Positions 9,886-18,250 of a stretch of 64,000 bases of DNA are shown here, piece by piece. The stretch is from contig NZ_JOFQ01000003.1 in assembly GCF_000718305.1 (NCBI RefSeq), positions 248,001 through 312,000 on the forward strand. Direction: 5' to 3'. The notes under the pieces were generated by a model. It saw only the letters and a list, made by a program, of their open reading frames with translations. It did not search any database and was not told the DNA's origin. The stretch's first letter is position 1. Each line of letters starts with the position of its first letter. The DNA is from Streptomyces niger. Lineage in GTDB: Bacteria; Actinomycetota; Actinomycetes; Streptomycetales; Streptomycetaceae. The translations under genes were made by a program, and so were the position numbers.

Positions 9886-10325
9886 TGGAGGAGCTGGACC
9901 GACAAATCGTGGATCTTCTCGTCAAGGACGGGCGGATGAGCTACACCGACCTGGGCAAGGCCACCGGCCTGTCCACCTCGGCGGTGCATCAGCGCGTGCG
10001 CAGGCTGGAGCAGCGCGGCGTGATTCGCGGCTATGCCGCCATCGTCGACCCCGAGGCGGTGGGGTTGCCGCTGACCGCCTTCATCTCGGTCAAACCCTTC
10101 GACCCGAGCGCCCCGGACGACATCGCCGAGCGGCTGGCCGAGGTGCCCGAGCTGGAGGCCTGCCACAGCGTCGCGGGCGACGAGAACTACATCCTCAAGG
10201 TCCGGGTCGCCGCCCCGCTGGAGCTGGAGCACCTGCTCACCCGCATCCGCACGCTGGCCGGCGTCTCGACCCGTACGACCGTGGTGCTGTCCACGCCGTA
10301 CGAGGCCCGCCCGCCCCGCATCTGA
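9885..10325 (+). CDS. Lrp/AsnC family transcriptional regulator
   Basis: The 146-aa protein has the classic layout: an HTH at residues ~4-60 (LDRQIVDLLVKDGRMSYTDL, STSAVHQRVRRLEQRGVI) and an AsnC/RAM effector domain at ~65-140 with the conserved VAGDENYILKVRV segment. Members sense amino acids and form octamers around DNA. It is expressed from a probable leaderless promoter and lies just upstream of, and codirectional with, an amidohydrolase that it might control. Ligand unknown. Confidence 0.88.
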   Translation: MEELDRQIVDLLVKDGRMSYTDLGKATGLSTSAVHQRVRRLEQRGVIRGYAAIVDPEAVGLPLTAFISVKPFDPSAPDDIAERLAEVPELEACHSVAGDENYILKVRVAAPLELEHLLTRIRTLAGVSTRTTVVLSTPYEARPPRI

Positions 10326-10437
10326 CCCCGGTGGACGCGCGGGGGGAGGGCCGCGGCCGGCCGGCCCGTACGGATCCGGCCACGCGGTACCGACCCCGCG
10401 CGATCGCCCCGCACGCGCAGGGGCGAAACTGTCCGGT

Positions 10438-12078
10438 ATGAGTGAACGCACCCCCGCACCGGCCCCCGACCGCACCGTCCTGCTGCGCGGCGGCGAGGTC
10501 CACAGCCCGGCCGACCCCTTCGCCACCGCCATGGTCGTCGAGGGCGGGTCGGTCGCCTGGGTCGGCTCGGAGGGCGCCGCCGACTCCTTCGTCGACGGGG
10601 TCGACGAGGTGATCGACCTCGACGGTGCACTCGTCACTCCTGCGTTCACTGACGCACATGTGCACACCACCGCCACCGGGCTCGCGCTGACCGGCCTGGA
10701 CCTCAGCGACACCCGCTCCCTCTCCGCCGCCCTGGAGCGCATCCGCTCCTTCGCCGCCGCACGCCCCGCCGACCGCGTGCTCCTCGGCCACGGCTGGGAC
10801 GCCACCGCCTGGCCCGAGGGACGTGCGCCCTCCCGTGCCGAGCTGGACGAGGCCACCGGCGGCCGCCCGCTCTACCTCTGCCGCATCGACGTGCACTCCG
10901 CCGTGGTCACCACCGCTCTTCAGGACCTCGTGCCCGGCCTGCGGGAACGCGCCGGCTTCGACCCCGCGGGGCCGCTCACGGGCGACGCCCACCACGCCGT
11001 ACGCGAGGCCGCCCACGCCACCGTCACCCCGGCCCAGCGCGCCGCCGCACAAGAGGCCGCGCTCGCGCACGCCGCCTCCCTCGGCATCGGCACCGTCCAC
11101 GAGTGCGCGGGCCCCGAGATCTCCGGCGAGGACGACCTCCTCGCCCTGCTCGCCCGCGCCGCCGAGGGCGACGGCCCGCGCGTCGTCGGCTACTGGGGCG
11201 AGATCATCACAAACGCAAAGGAAGCGGAGCGGATCAGGGAGCTGGGCGCCGTCGGCGCCGCCGGCGACCTGTTCGCCGACGGCTCCCTCGGCTCGCACAC
11301 CGCCCACCTGTGCGCCCCCTACGCCGACGCCACCCACGCCGGCAAGGCCCTGCTCGACGCGGACACCGTCGCCGCACACGTCGCCGCCTGCACCGAAGCA
11401 GGGCTCCAGGCCGGCTTCCACGCCATCGGCGACGCCGGCGTGACCGCCGTGGTCGACGGCGTACGAGCGGCCGCCGGGCGCATCGGCCTCGACCGCGTGC
11501 GCGCCGCCCGGCACCGCGTCGAGCACTGCGAAATGCTCACCCCCGACACCATCGCGGGCTTCGCCGAACTCGCCCTCACCGCCTCCGTGCAGCCCGCCTT
11601 CGACGCCCTCTGGGGCGGCGCCGACGGCATGTACGCCGCCCGGCTCGGCGCCGAACGCGCCCGCACCCTCAACCCGTACGCAGCGCTGCTCAAGGCCGGA
11701 GTGCCGCTCGCCCTCGGCTCCGACAGCCCGGTCACCCCGCTCGACCCCTGGGGCACGATCCGCGCCGCCGTCTTCCACCGCACCCCGGAGCACGGCATCT
11801 CCGCGCGCGCCGCGTTCACCGCGCACACCCGGGGCGGCTGGCGGGCCGTCGGGCGCGACGACGCGGGCGTACTGGTACCGGGAGCGCCGGCCGACTACGC
11901 GGTCTGGCGTACCGGCGAGCTGATCGTCCAGGCCCCCGACGAGCGCGTCGAACGCTGGTCGACCGACCCCCGCTCCGGCACCCCGGGCCTGCCCGACCTC
12001 ACCCCCGGCCGGGAGCTGCCACAGTGCCTGCGGACGGTCGTCGGCGGCCGGACGGTCTTCCAGCGGCCGAATGAGTGA
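10438..12078 (+). CDS. amidohydrolase family protein (YtcJ-like)
   Basis: The 546-aa protein is a metal-dependent hydrolase of the YtcJ/amidohydrolase-3 type. Metal ligands are visible in TDAHVHTTATG (HxH near residues 77-79), GFHAIGDAG, RHRVEHCEM and the GSDSPVTPLDPW Asp motif near the C-terminal barrel end. Length is typical (530-560 aa). The family acts on exocyclic or formamide-type C-N bonds, but substrates are mostly unknown. No clear Shine-Dalgarno precedes the ATG at 10438. It sits 112 nt after the Lrp regulator and ends just before a hairpin at 12097-12117. Confidence 0.85.
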   Translation: MSERTPAPAPDRTVLLRGGEVHSPADPFATAMVVEGGSVAWVGSEGAADSFVDGVDEVIDLDGALVTPAFTDAHVHTTATGLALTGLDLSDTRSLSAALERIRSFAAARPADRVLLGHGWDATAWPEGRAPSRAELDEATGGRPLYLCRIDVHSAVVTTALQDLVPGLRERAGFDPAGPLTGDAHHAVREAAHATVTPAQRAAAQEAALAHAASLGIGTVHECAGPEISGEDDLLALLARAAEGDGPRVVGYWGEIITNAKEAERIRELGAVGAAGDLFADGSLGSHTAHLCAPYADATHAGKALLDADTVAAHVAACTEAGLQAGFHAIGDAGVTAVVDGVRAAAGRIGLDRVRAARHRVEHCEMLTPDTIAGFAELALTASVQPAFDALWGGADGMYAARLGAERARTLNPYAALLKAGVPLALGSDSPVTPLDPWGTIRAAVFHRTPEHGISARAAFTAHTRGGWRAVGRDDAGVLVPGAPADYAVWRTGELIVQAPDERVERWSTDPRSGTPGLPDLTPGRELPQCLRTVVGGRTVFQRPNE

Positions 12079-12096
12079 ACCTCCCGTGGCGGGTAC

Positions 12097-12117
12097 CGCC
12101 GGGCGTCGTGCCCGGCG
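12097..12117 (+). terminator. hairpin terminator after amidohydrolase gene
   Basis: CGCCGGGC (12097-12104) pairs perfectly with GCCCGGCG (12110-12117) over a GTCGT loop, 19 nt after the amidohydrolase stop. Confidence 0.65.
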
Positions 12118-12189
12118 AGTACTCGCCCTACCTGCGGCAGTTCGGCACTGACCTGGTTGAACGCAAAAACGACGCAGGTAGAACAGCTG

Positions 12190-12220
12190 TTGACAGCAGG
12201 CCGTCGTCGGCCGGTAGGTT
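12190..12220 (+). promoter_or_regulatory. strong promoter in long intergenic region
   Basis: TTGACA (12190-12195) and TAGGTT (12215-12220) are near-consensus -35 and -10 hexamers with a slightly long 19-nt spacer. Transcription would start around 12227, almost 490 nt before the lnt start codon. Confidence 0.55.
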
Positions 12221-12226
12221 CGGCCG

Positions 12227-12411
12227 AGTCCACCACAAGGACGTCCGACCGGCAGACCTCCGCGCAGCCGTCGAACGCAGCTGGGCCATGGGGTGGTGCG
12301 CCGCGCAGGCGCACCACAACTGGGAGCCAGGTCCACCCCTGCGGCACGGAAGCGACGGACAGGCTTCAGCCGGGAGGGGGTACCCCCTGCTCCTCAAGAG
12401 CGTGGGGGAGG
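12227..12411 (+). ncRNA. candidate structured leader or small RNA upstream of lnt
   Basis: Between the TTGACA/TAGGTT promoter and a GC-rich repeat hairpin lies ~180 nt without a convincing gene. It contains a perfect 10-bp hairpin (GTGGTGCGCC at 12293-12302, complement at 12308-12317) flanked by CAGCTGGG and AACTGGGAG segments. The hairpin at 12383-12408 could end a short transcript. I do not recognise a known riboswitch or RNA family. A small RNA or long 5' leader of lnt-ppm1 is inference. Confidence 0.35.
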
Positions 12412-12414
12412 GTG
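12376..12414. repeat. Streptomyces-type GGGGGTACCCCC interspersed palindrome
   Basis: GGGGGTACCCCC (12376-12387) overlaps a stem formed by CCCCC-T-GCTC and GAGC-GT-GGGGG (12383-12408). Short palindromic elements of this wording are scattered between genes in many Streptomyces genomes; that statement is from memory, the structure is seen. Confidence 0.5.
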
Positions 12415-12511
12415 CGACCCGGGTGGGGCCCGGACGCTCAGTAGACAACGGCTCTCGGTCGACCCGCAGCCAGCGGGTCCCAGGCCGGCCCGAAGGGCTC
12501 CGGGCCCCTAT

Positions 12512-12563
12512 CCGCACCGCGGATCCACCCCACCCGCGCAACCCCGCCCCGCACCGCGGATCC
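12512..12563. repeat. 15-bp direct repeat upstream of lnt
   Basis: CCGCACCGCGGATCC occurs at 12512-12526 and 12549-12563, 37 bp apart, in the non-coding region before lnt. Each copy contains CCGCGG. No role is evident. The rest of 12415-12712 shows no gene. Confidence 0.5.
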
Positions 12564-12712
12564 CCGCGGACCCCGCGGATCATCGCGTACCTCCGCCGTC
12601 GCCGTCACCGAGAGCGACCGCGCACATCCGTACCTGCCACCGGCGTCCCGCAGGCCCGCGCCCCGTTGTACCGTCGGCTCACCACCGCACGACCTGCAGG
12701 AAGGCCGCGACC

Positions 12713-14425
12713 GTGCCATCGGGCTCCGAAACCACCGCCGAAGCCGTGCCAGGCCCTGCCCAGGGGCCCGGCGCCGACGGCCCCGCCGCCGACGGCGGCC
12801 CGGCGGCCACCGGGGCGTCCGACGCCGCCGGCCGACGCCCCGGCCGCCTGCGCCGCCTCGCCGCCCTCGTGCGCCGCGAGACGCCCCGCACGGTGCTCGC
12901 GATCCTCGCCGGACTCGCCCTCGGGCTGGCCTTCCCGCCGTACGACCTGTGGCCGCTCTCCTTCGTGGCCGTGGCGGCATTCAGCCTCCTCACCCGCGGC
13001 CGTACGGCCCGTCAAGCGGCCTGGACCGGCCTCGCATTCGGCTGGCCCTTCTTCTTCCTGCTGCTGAAGTGGCTCCACGTCGTCGGCTGGGACGCCGTGG
13101 TCGGCCTGTCCTTCGCCGAGGCCGTCTTCGTGGCGCTGATGGGCGCGGGTCTCGCCATGACCTCGCGGCTGAAGGCCTGGCCCCTGTGGGCGGCCTGCCT
13201 GTGGGTCGCCCAGGAATGGGCCCGCGACCGCGTGCCCTTCGGGGGCTTCCCCTGGGGCCGGCTCGCCTTCGCCCACACCGGCACGCCCTTCACCCCGCTC
13301 GCGGCGCTCGGCGGCGCGCCCCTGGTGACCTTCGCCGTCGCCCTCGTCGGCACCCTGGTCGCCGCGGTCGTCGCGACCCTGTGGGGGCTGCGCAAGAAGG
13401 CCGAGGGCGGCGGCACACGACTGCGCCGGGCGGTCCCCGCACTGGAGGCCTTCGGGCTGGCCGCGGCGCTCACCGTGGCCGGATACGCCGTCCCCGTACC
13501 GACCAAGGCCACCGACCACCTGAACATCGCCGTGGTCCAGGGCAACGTCCAGCAGCCCGGCATGGACTTCCTCGGCCGCCCCATGCAGATCCTCGACAAC
13601 CACGCCTCGGCCACCGAGAAGCTGGCCGCCGACGTGAAGGCGGGCCGGGCGAAGAAGCCGGACCTGGTCATCTGGCCGGAGAACTCCTCCGACCTGGACC
13701 CGTTCCAGTACCCGGAGGCGAAGGCCCGCATCGACGAGGCGGTGCGCGCGATCGGCGTCCCGGTCCTGGTCGGCGCCCTCGTGGACCACCCGACCAAGCC
13801 CGGTTACGTCTTCAACGAAGGCATCGTCTGGGACCCGAAGTCCGGCCCCGGCGCCGAGTACACCAAGCAGCACCCGGTGCCCTTCGGCGAGTACGTGCCC
13901 TTCCGGGACCAGCTGAGCAAGGTCATCACCCGCCTCCAGCGGGTGCCGCGCGACTTCTACCCGGGCGACCACACCGGCGTCCTGGACATGGCGGGCGCGA
14001 AGCTCGGCGACGTCATCTGCTTCGAGGTGGCGTACGACGAGATCGTGCACGACACCGTGAACGCCGGAGCGCGCGCCCTGATCGTGCAGACCAACAACGC
14101 CACTTACGGGCGCACCGGACAGCCCGAGCAGCAGCTCGCGATGTCCCGGCTGCGCGCCGTCGAGCACGGCCGCGCCGTCGTGACCGCCGCCACCAGCGGC
14201 ATCAGCGCCGTGGTCGCCCCGGACGGCGAAGTCACCCACCGCATCCCCGAATTCACCCGGGGCGTGGTCAGCGCGAGCCTTCCGCTGCGGGAGGAAAAGA
14301 CGGTCGCCGACCGCGTCGGCGCGTCTCCGGAATGGGTGATCGCTATGGTGGGCCTTCTGTCCTGCGCTGCCGCGTTCGTACTCGGCCGGCGCGGGCGTAC
14401 GAAGGACGAGAAGGGGCAGCAGTGA
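12713..14425 (+). CDS. lnt: apolipoprotein N-acyltransferase
   Basis: The protein is 570 aa when started at the GTG at 12713, which follows AGGAAGG at good spacing. It adds the third acyl chain to lipoprotein N-termini at the outer face of the membrane. Residues ~1-60 are an Ala/Pro/Gly-rich cytoplasmic tail; about eight membrane helices follow with one near the C-terminus. Between them is a nitrilase-like domain with the catalytic triad E323 (WPENSS), K385 (YTKQHPVPFGEYVPFR) and C436 (VICFE). The stop overlaps the ppm1 start by 4 nt. In mycobacteria Lnt and Ppm1 domains are fused, so here they form the split but coupled version. Confidence 0.92.
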   Translation: MPSGSETTAEAVPGPAQGPGADGPAADGGPAATGASDAAGRRPGRLRRLAALVRRETPRTVLAILAGLALGLAFPPYDLWPLSFVAVAAFSLLTRGRTARQAAWTGLAFGWPFFFLLLKWLHVVGWDAVVGLSFAEAVFVALMGAGLAMTSRLKAWPLWAACLWVAQEWARDRVPFGGFPWGRLAFAHTGTPFTPLAALGGAPLVTFAVALVGTLVAAVVATLWGLRKKAEGGGTRLRRAVPALEAFGLAAALTVAGYAVPVPTKATDHLNIAVVQGNVQQPGMDFLGRPMQILDNHASATEKLAADVKAGRAKKPDLVIWPENSSDLDPFQYPEAKARIDEAVRAIGVPVLVGALVDHPTKPGYVFNEGIVWDPKSGPGAEYTKQHPVPFGEYVPFRDQLSKVITRLQRVPRDFYPGDHTGVLDMAGAKLGDVICFEVAYDEIVHDTVNAGARALIVQTNNATYGRTGQPEQQLAMSRLRAVEHGRAVVTAATSGISAVVAPDGEVTHRIPEFTRGVVSASLPLREEKTVADRVGASPEWVIAMVGLLSCAAAFVLGRRGRTKDEKGQQ

Positions 14426-15201
14426 CAGACGGCCGACAGGACGGCGGGCAGCGGCAGTACGGACCGCTGGGCGACACCTTGGTGATCATTCCGACGTACA
14501 ACGAGGCGGAGAACATCAAGCCGGTCGTCGATCGGGTGCGCGCCGGGGTGCCCGACGCGCACGTACTGGTCGCGGACGACAACAGCCCGGACGGGACGGG
14601 CAAGCTCGCCGACGAACTGGCCGCCGACGACGACCACGTGCACGTCCTGCACCGCAAGGGCAAGGAGGGGCTCGGCGCCGCCTACCTGGCCGGCTTCCAG
14701 TGGGGCATCGAGCAGGGCTACGACGTCCTGGTGGAGATGGACGCCGACGGCTCCCACCAGCCCGAGGAACTGCCCCGGCTGCTGACCGCGCTCAAGGGCG
14801 CCGACCTCGTGCTGGGCTCCCGCTGGCTGCCCGGCGGCCGGGTCGTCAACTGGCCCAAGTACCGCGAGGTCCTCTCCCGCGGCGGCAGCACGTACTCCCG
14901 GCTGCTGCTGGATGTGCCGATCCGGGACGTCACCGGCGGCTTCCGGGCCTTCCGCAGGGAGACGCTGGAGGGGCTGGGCCTGGACGAGGTCGCATCCCAG
15001 GGCTACTGCTTCCAGGTCGATCTGGCCCGCCGCGCCGTCGAGGCCGGCTACCACGTCGTCGAGGTGCCCATCACGTTCGTCGAACGCGAGCGGGGCGACA
15101 GCAAGATGAGCCGCGACATCGTCGTGGAGGCCCTCTGGCGGGTCACGGCCTGGGGCGTCGGCTCCCGGCTGGACAAGCTGCGGGGGAAGAAGAGCGGTTG
15201 A
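14422..15201 (+). CDS. ppm1: polyprenol monophosphomannose synthase
   Basis: The 259-aa GT2 enzyme starts at a GTG within the GTGA overlap with lnt. It transfers mannose from GDP-mannose to polyprenyl phosphate, supplying the donor for protein O-mannosylation and lipoglycans. Visible motifs are VIIPTYNEAENI, VADDNSPDGTG, the DxD-like VEMDADGSHQPEELP, GSRWLPGG and the C-terminal RERGDSKMSRDIV segment, all typical of dolichol-phosphate-mannose synthases. There is no C-terminal membrane helix, so membrane placement probably depends on Lnt. Confidence 0.92.
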   Translation: MTDGRQDGGQRQYGPLGDTLVIIPTYNEAENIKPVVDRVRAGVPDAHVLVADDNSPDGTGKLADELAADDDHVHVLHRKGKEGLGAAYLAGFQWGIEQGYDVLVEMDADGSHQPEELPRLLTALKGADLVLGSRWLPGGRVVNWPKYREVLSRGGSTYSRLLLDVPIRDVTGGFRAFRRETLEGLGLDEVASQGYCFQVDLARRAVEAGYHVVEVPITFVERERGDSKMSRDIVVEALWRVTAWGVGSRLDKLRGKKSG

Positions 15202-15363
15202 CGGGGGCTGTGGACAACTCCGCGGCGGGGGTGTGGCGGGGCTAGTTTGGGGGTGTGCGGTGGTGGCGGGGGAGGGGGTCCCACCCACTGGTCGGGGAGA
15301 GGGAGGGGCCCTGCCCATGACGAGGGTCGCCGCGAACGCCGTCCGACCAGGCACACTTGAGTC

Positions 15364-15900
15364 ATGACGTCCGCCACCACGCCCCCGCACTCCCGTCCGC
15401 CCCAGCGCTCCCGCGCTCGCCGTCTGGTGCCCCTCGGCATCGCCGCGTGGGCCGTCCTGGAGATCTGGCTGCTCATCCTGGTCGGCGAGGCCGCGGGTGG
15501 GCTGGCGGTCTTCCTCCTGCTGGTGGCCGGCGTGGTGCTCGGCGGTTACGTCATCAAGCGGGCCGGCCGGCGTGCCTGGAAGAACCTGACCGGCGCGTTC
15601 CAGCAGCCCGGCGCGGACCCGGAGCGGCCCGCGGCCGAGCGCAGCGGCAGCAACGTCCTGCCGATGCTCGGCGGCCTGCTGCTGATGTGCCCCGGACTGC
15701 TCTCGGACGTCCTTCCGCACCGTTCACGTCGACCGTCTCCCTGTCCCCCGGCCTGCGGAGTCCAACGTATACGCCGCCGGCCCCGTTACCGGCGGGCTCC
15801 GGCCGCTCGGTGTGCCGCCTCCGGGGCGAGCGGCGCGGTCGACGGCCCGGCCTGCAGGCTCCATGCCGAGCCGTCGGCTCCCACCACCACAGGACGGTGA
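15364..15900 (+). pseudogene. fxsA-like gene with replaced 3' end
   Basis: Residues ~1-117 match the FxsA family: N-terminal cytoplasmic tail, two helices (LVPLGIAAWAVLEIWLLILV and LAVFLLLVAGVVLGGYVIKR) and a third beginning NVLPMLGGLLLMCPGLLSDV. Normal FxsA then completes that helix with a PPTR-type segment and a cytoplasmic tail. Here, after about position 15715, the frame gives ~60 Arg/Pro/Cys-rich residues with no family character before a stop at 15898-15900. It is placed after ppm1 as in other streptomycetes. The change marks a junction with the accessory island, so the protein is probably truncated and non-functional. Confidence 0.65.
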
Positions 15901-15905
15901 TCCAC
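15800..15905 (-). pseudogene. N-terminal remnant of a universal stress protein
   Basis: From a GTG at 15903-15905, preceded by AAAGGACG, the minus strand reads MDHRPVVVGADGSAWSLQA. That is the start of a USP domain (compare VVVGVDGSSASLDAVDWAA in the intact USP at 37259-38131). The frame then breaks; the +1 frame continues VDRAARPGG before similarity ends. It is an eroded USP gene at the left edge of the island, oriented divergently from the alcohol dehydrogenase. Confidence 0.55.
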
Positions 15906-15986
15906 CGTGTCGTCCTTTCGCCGCCCCGGGCGTCTCCGGGCTTCTCAGGGCACGTCGATACGTTCGCGCATCCGGGTGTCTGCGTG

Positions 15987-16067
15987 CAGGGCCGTTCAGG
16001 CCCTGTGCAAGGGCCTTCTCCTGGACCGGCCGGCCGCCGGTCGGCAACGGCCGGGCCCGTTCGGCCC
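15987..16067. promoter_or_regulatory. two DosR/OsdR-like inverted boxes before adh
   Basis: CAGGGCCGTTCAGGCCCTG (15987-16005) and GGGCCCGTTCGGCCC (16053-16067) are inverted-repeat motifs. They lie between the USP remnant and the divergent alcohol dehydrogenase gene. They resemble the GGGnC-n4-GnCCC core of DosR-type sites, each with a small deviation. Confidence 0.45.
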
Positions 16068-16173
16068 TGGTGCGGATTTCCGTACGCGCGAAAGCTGGAG
16101 CCACAGTCGGTTCGGACGGCCGGGGACGTACCGGATCGCCGCGCACAGGGCGAACAGTTCGAAGGGGTCCCTC

Positions 16174-17211
16174 ATGAAGGCGCACGTCTACCACGCACCG
16201 GGCCGGTCGTCCTGGGAGGACGTGCAGGAGCCCGGGATCCGGGATGCCGCCGACGTGATCGTGCGGGTCTCGGCCGTCACCATCTGCGGTACCGACCTGC
16301 ACATCCTCAAGGGGGACGTACCGGAAGTGCGGCCGGGAACGGTGCTCGGCCACGAGGCCGTCGGCGAGGTCGTCGAGACCGGCGGCGAGGTGCGCAGCGT
16401 GCGGGCCGGCGACCGGGTGCTGGTGTCGTGCATCTCGGCGTGCGGCCGGTGCAGCTACTGCCGGGTGGGCGCCTACGGCCAGTGCCGCGGAGGGGGTGGC
16501 TGGATCCTGGGGCACACGGTCCACGGCACACAGGCCGAGTACGTGCGCGTGCCCTTCGCAGACCTGTCCGTCCATCCGCTGCCGAGTGCTGTGCGCGACC
16601 AGGACGCCGTACTGCTGGCCGACGTCTTCCCCACCGCCTACGAAGTGGGGGTGCTGAACGGCGCTGTACGGCCGGGCGACACGGTCGTGGTGGTCGGCGC
16701 CGGGCCTGTGGGGCTCGCCGCCATCGCCACGGCGCGGCTGTTCTCACCGGCGCGGATCGTCGCCGTGGACGTCATCCCGTCACGGCTGACGGCGGCCCGG
16801 ACGTTCGGCGCGGACGTGAAGGCATTGGAGGGCGAGGAACCGGGGCAGCTCGTCGCCGACCTCACCGACGGCCTGGGAGCGGACGTCGTCATCGAGGCGG
16901 TCGGCGCCCCCGAGAGCTTCGAGATGTGTGTGCGCATGGTACGTCCGGGCGGGCACGTGGCCAACGTCGGCGTGCACGAGAAGCCCGCGACGCTTCACCT
17001 GGAAGACCTGTGGAGCAAGAACGTCACGCTGACTACAGGGCTGGTCGACACGCGCACCACACCCGCGCTGCTGCGCATGCTCACCGATGACCGGCTGCCG
17101 ACCGCACCCATGGTCACGCACACCTTCCCCCTCGGGCGGATGGTGGAGGCGTACGACACCTTCACGCGGGCGAGCGAAACGGACGCACTGAAAGTCGTAC
17201 TGACGGCCTAG
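16174..17211 (+). CDS. zinc-dependent alcohol dehydrogenase
   Basis: The 345-aa medium-chain dehydrogenase starts at an ATG with AAGGGG upstream. Catalytic zinc ligands are C38 (TICGTD) with H60/E61 in GHE. The structural zinc loop CGRCSYCRVGAYGQC and the cofactor motif VVVVGAGPVGLAA are intact. An NAD(H)-linked alcohol or aldehyde conversion is expected. Its upstream region carries two DosR-like boxes, so oxygen-limited expression and a fermentative redox role are plausible. The upstream frame stays open but has no family support. Confidence 0.88.
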   Translation: MKAHVYHAPGRSSWEDVQEPGIRDAADVIVRVSAVTICGTDLHILKGDVPEVRPGTVLGHEAVGEVVETGGEVRSVRAGDRVLVSCISACGRCSYCRVGAYGQCRGGGGWILGHTVHGTQAEYVRVPFADLSVHPLPSAVRDQDAVLLADVFPTAYEVGVLNGAVRPGDTVVVVGAGPVGLAAIATARLFSPARIVAVDVIPSRLTAARTFGADVKALEGEEPGQLVADLTDGLGADVVIEAVGAPESFEMCVRMVRPGGHVANVGVHEKPATLHLEDLWSKNVTLTTGLVDTRTTPALLRMLTDDRLPTAPMVTHTFPLGRMVEAYDTFTRASETDALKVVLTA

Positions 17212-17255
17212 TCCTGCCGCCGAGCGCCCCGGCGACGAAGCGGCGGGAGAGGAGA

Positions 17256-18143
17256 GTGGCACACATGCGAGCCCAACTCGGTGACGAACTGGTGGTGGAG
17301 AGCCCCACCACCGGAAGCCGCCTGCGGGCCGGAGAGATCGTCGGGCTGCATCACGCGGACGGCTCCCCTCCCTACGATGTGCGCTGGTCGGACACCGGCC
17401 AGGTGACACTCGTCCATCCCGGGCCGGACGCTCGCATCCGCCCGTCCAAGGTGCCGGAGAACCCTTCCGAGTCCTCCGGCTTGCACGGCAGGGTGCCCGA
17501 ACCGCCGCCTCCCGGGAGCGACTTCGGACGTCGCGTGGCCCACGAACGGCAGCGCCTGGGCCTGAGCCGGGCCGAGGTGGCCGACCGGGCGGGGATGGCC
17601 GAGAACTACCTCTCCTACCTGGAGCAGCGACCGGCCGACCCGTCCTCCGCCACCGTGCTGAGGTTGGCGGCCGCCCTGGAGACCAGTCCGGATGCATTAC
17701 GAGGCGCCGGGACGGAGCGGGCGCCGGGGGCGGGTCGCGCTGCGAACCGTCCCCGCCTGCATGAGCTCGGGCCCGAGGAATGCCGGCGCCTGGTGTCTTC
17801 TCACGGCGTGGGACGCCTGGCGCTGTCGACCGCCGACGGGCCCCAGGTGTTACCCGTGAACTATGCCCTGGTCGACGACACCGTCGTGTACCGAACGGCG
17901 CCGGGTACCGTCACCGCGGCAGCTGTCGGAAAACTCGCGGCGCTCCAGGTGGACCACGTCGACGAGGCCATGAGCCGGGGCTGGAGCGTACTGATGGTCG
18001 GGCCTGCGCGGCTCGTCACGGGACCGGCCGCCGAGGAACTGGACTCCCGCGCACCGTCGTTGCCGTGGGCCGGCGGAGACCGCCCCCTCTGGGTGTCGAT
18101 CGGTCCGCTCCGCATCAGCGGGCGGCGGATAGACGTCGAGTGA
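17256..18143 (+). CDS. DUF1918 - XRE HTH - PNPOx-like fusion protein
   Basis: The 295-aa protein combines three parts: a DUF1918 domain at ~4-60 (MRAQLGDELVVESPTTGSRL, PPYDVRWSDTGQ), an XRE-type HTH at ~88-145 (RRVAHERQRLGLSRAEVADR, YLSYLEQR) and a pyridoxamine-5'-phosphate-oxidase-like flavin barrel at ~165-295. A GTG at 17256 and an ATG at 17265 compete; the latter gives the usual DUF1918 start. Proteins with this flavin fold occur in the DosR regulon (Rv0080-like). The HTH suggests a flavin- or nitroreductive-sensing DNA-binding protein, but substrate and operator are unknown. It follows adh by 44 nt and may be co-transcribed. Confidence 0.8.
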   Translation: MAHMRAQLGDELVVESPTTGSRLRAGEIVGLHHADGSPPYDVRWSDTGQVTLVHPGPDARIRPSKVPENPSESSGLHGRVPEPPPPGSDFGRRVAHERQRLGLSRAEVADRAGMAENYLSYLEQRPADPSSATVLRLAAALETSPDALRGAGTERAPGAGRAANRPRLHELGPEECRRLVSSHGVGRLALSTADGPQVLPVNYALVDDTVVYRTAPGTVTAAAVGKLAALQVDHVDEAMSRGWSVLMVGPARLVTGPAAEELDSRAPSLPWAGGDRPLWVSIGPLRISGRRIDVE

Positions 18144-18162
18144 GCCGGACGCCCCCTGCATG

Positions 18163-18176
18163 AGGCCGAACGGCCC
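18163..18176. promoter_or_regulatory. DosR/OsdR-like box before DUF2180 gene
   Basis: AGGCCGAACGGCCC (reverse complement GGGCCGTTCGGCCT) deviates at one outer position from the GGGnC-n4-GnCCC pattern and ends 74 nt before the DUF2180 start codon. Confidence 0.45.
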
Positions 18177-18250
18177 CCGGTGCCGTGGGGCGCTGTGGCA
18201 CACACTGACGGTAGGACGAAGTGAGAAGCCCGAGCATCGAGGTTCTCTTC

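Noticed and set aside
12128..12583. Possible minus-strand gene in the region before lnt
   Set aside because: Low-complexity product, no ribosome-binding site, and the region contains a promoter and hairpins on the plus strand.
15202..15363. G-rich stretch with GGGGGTCCC resembling the interspersed palindrome at 12376
   Set aside because: Only a loose partial match with no stable paired stem; not called a second repeat copy.
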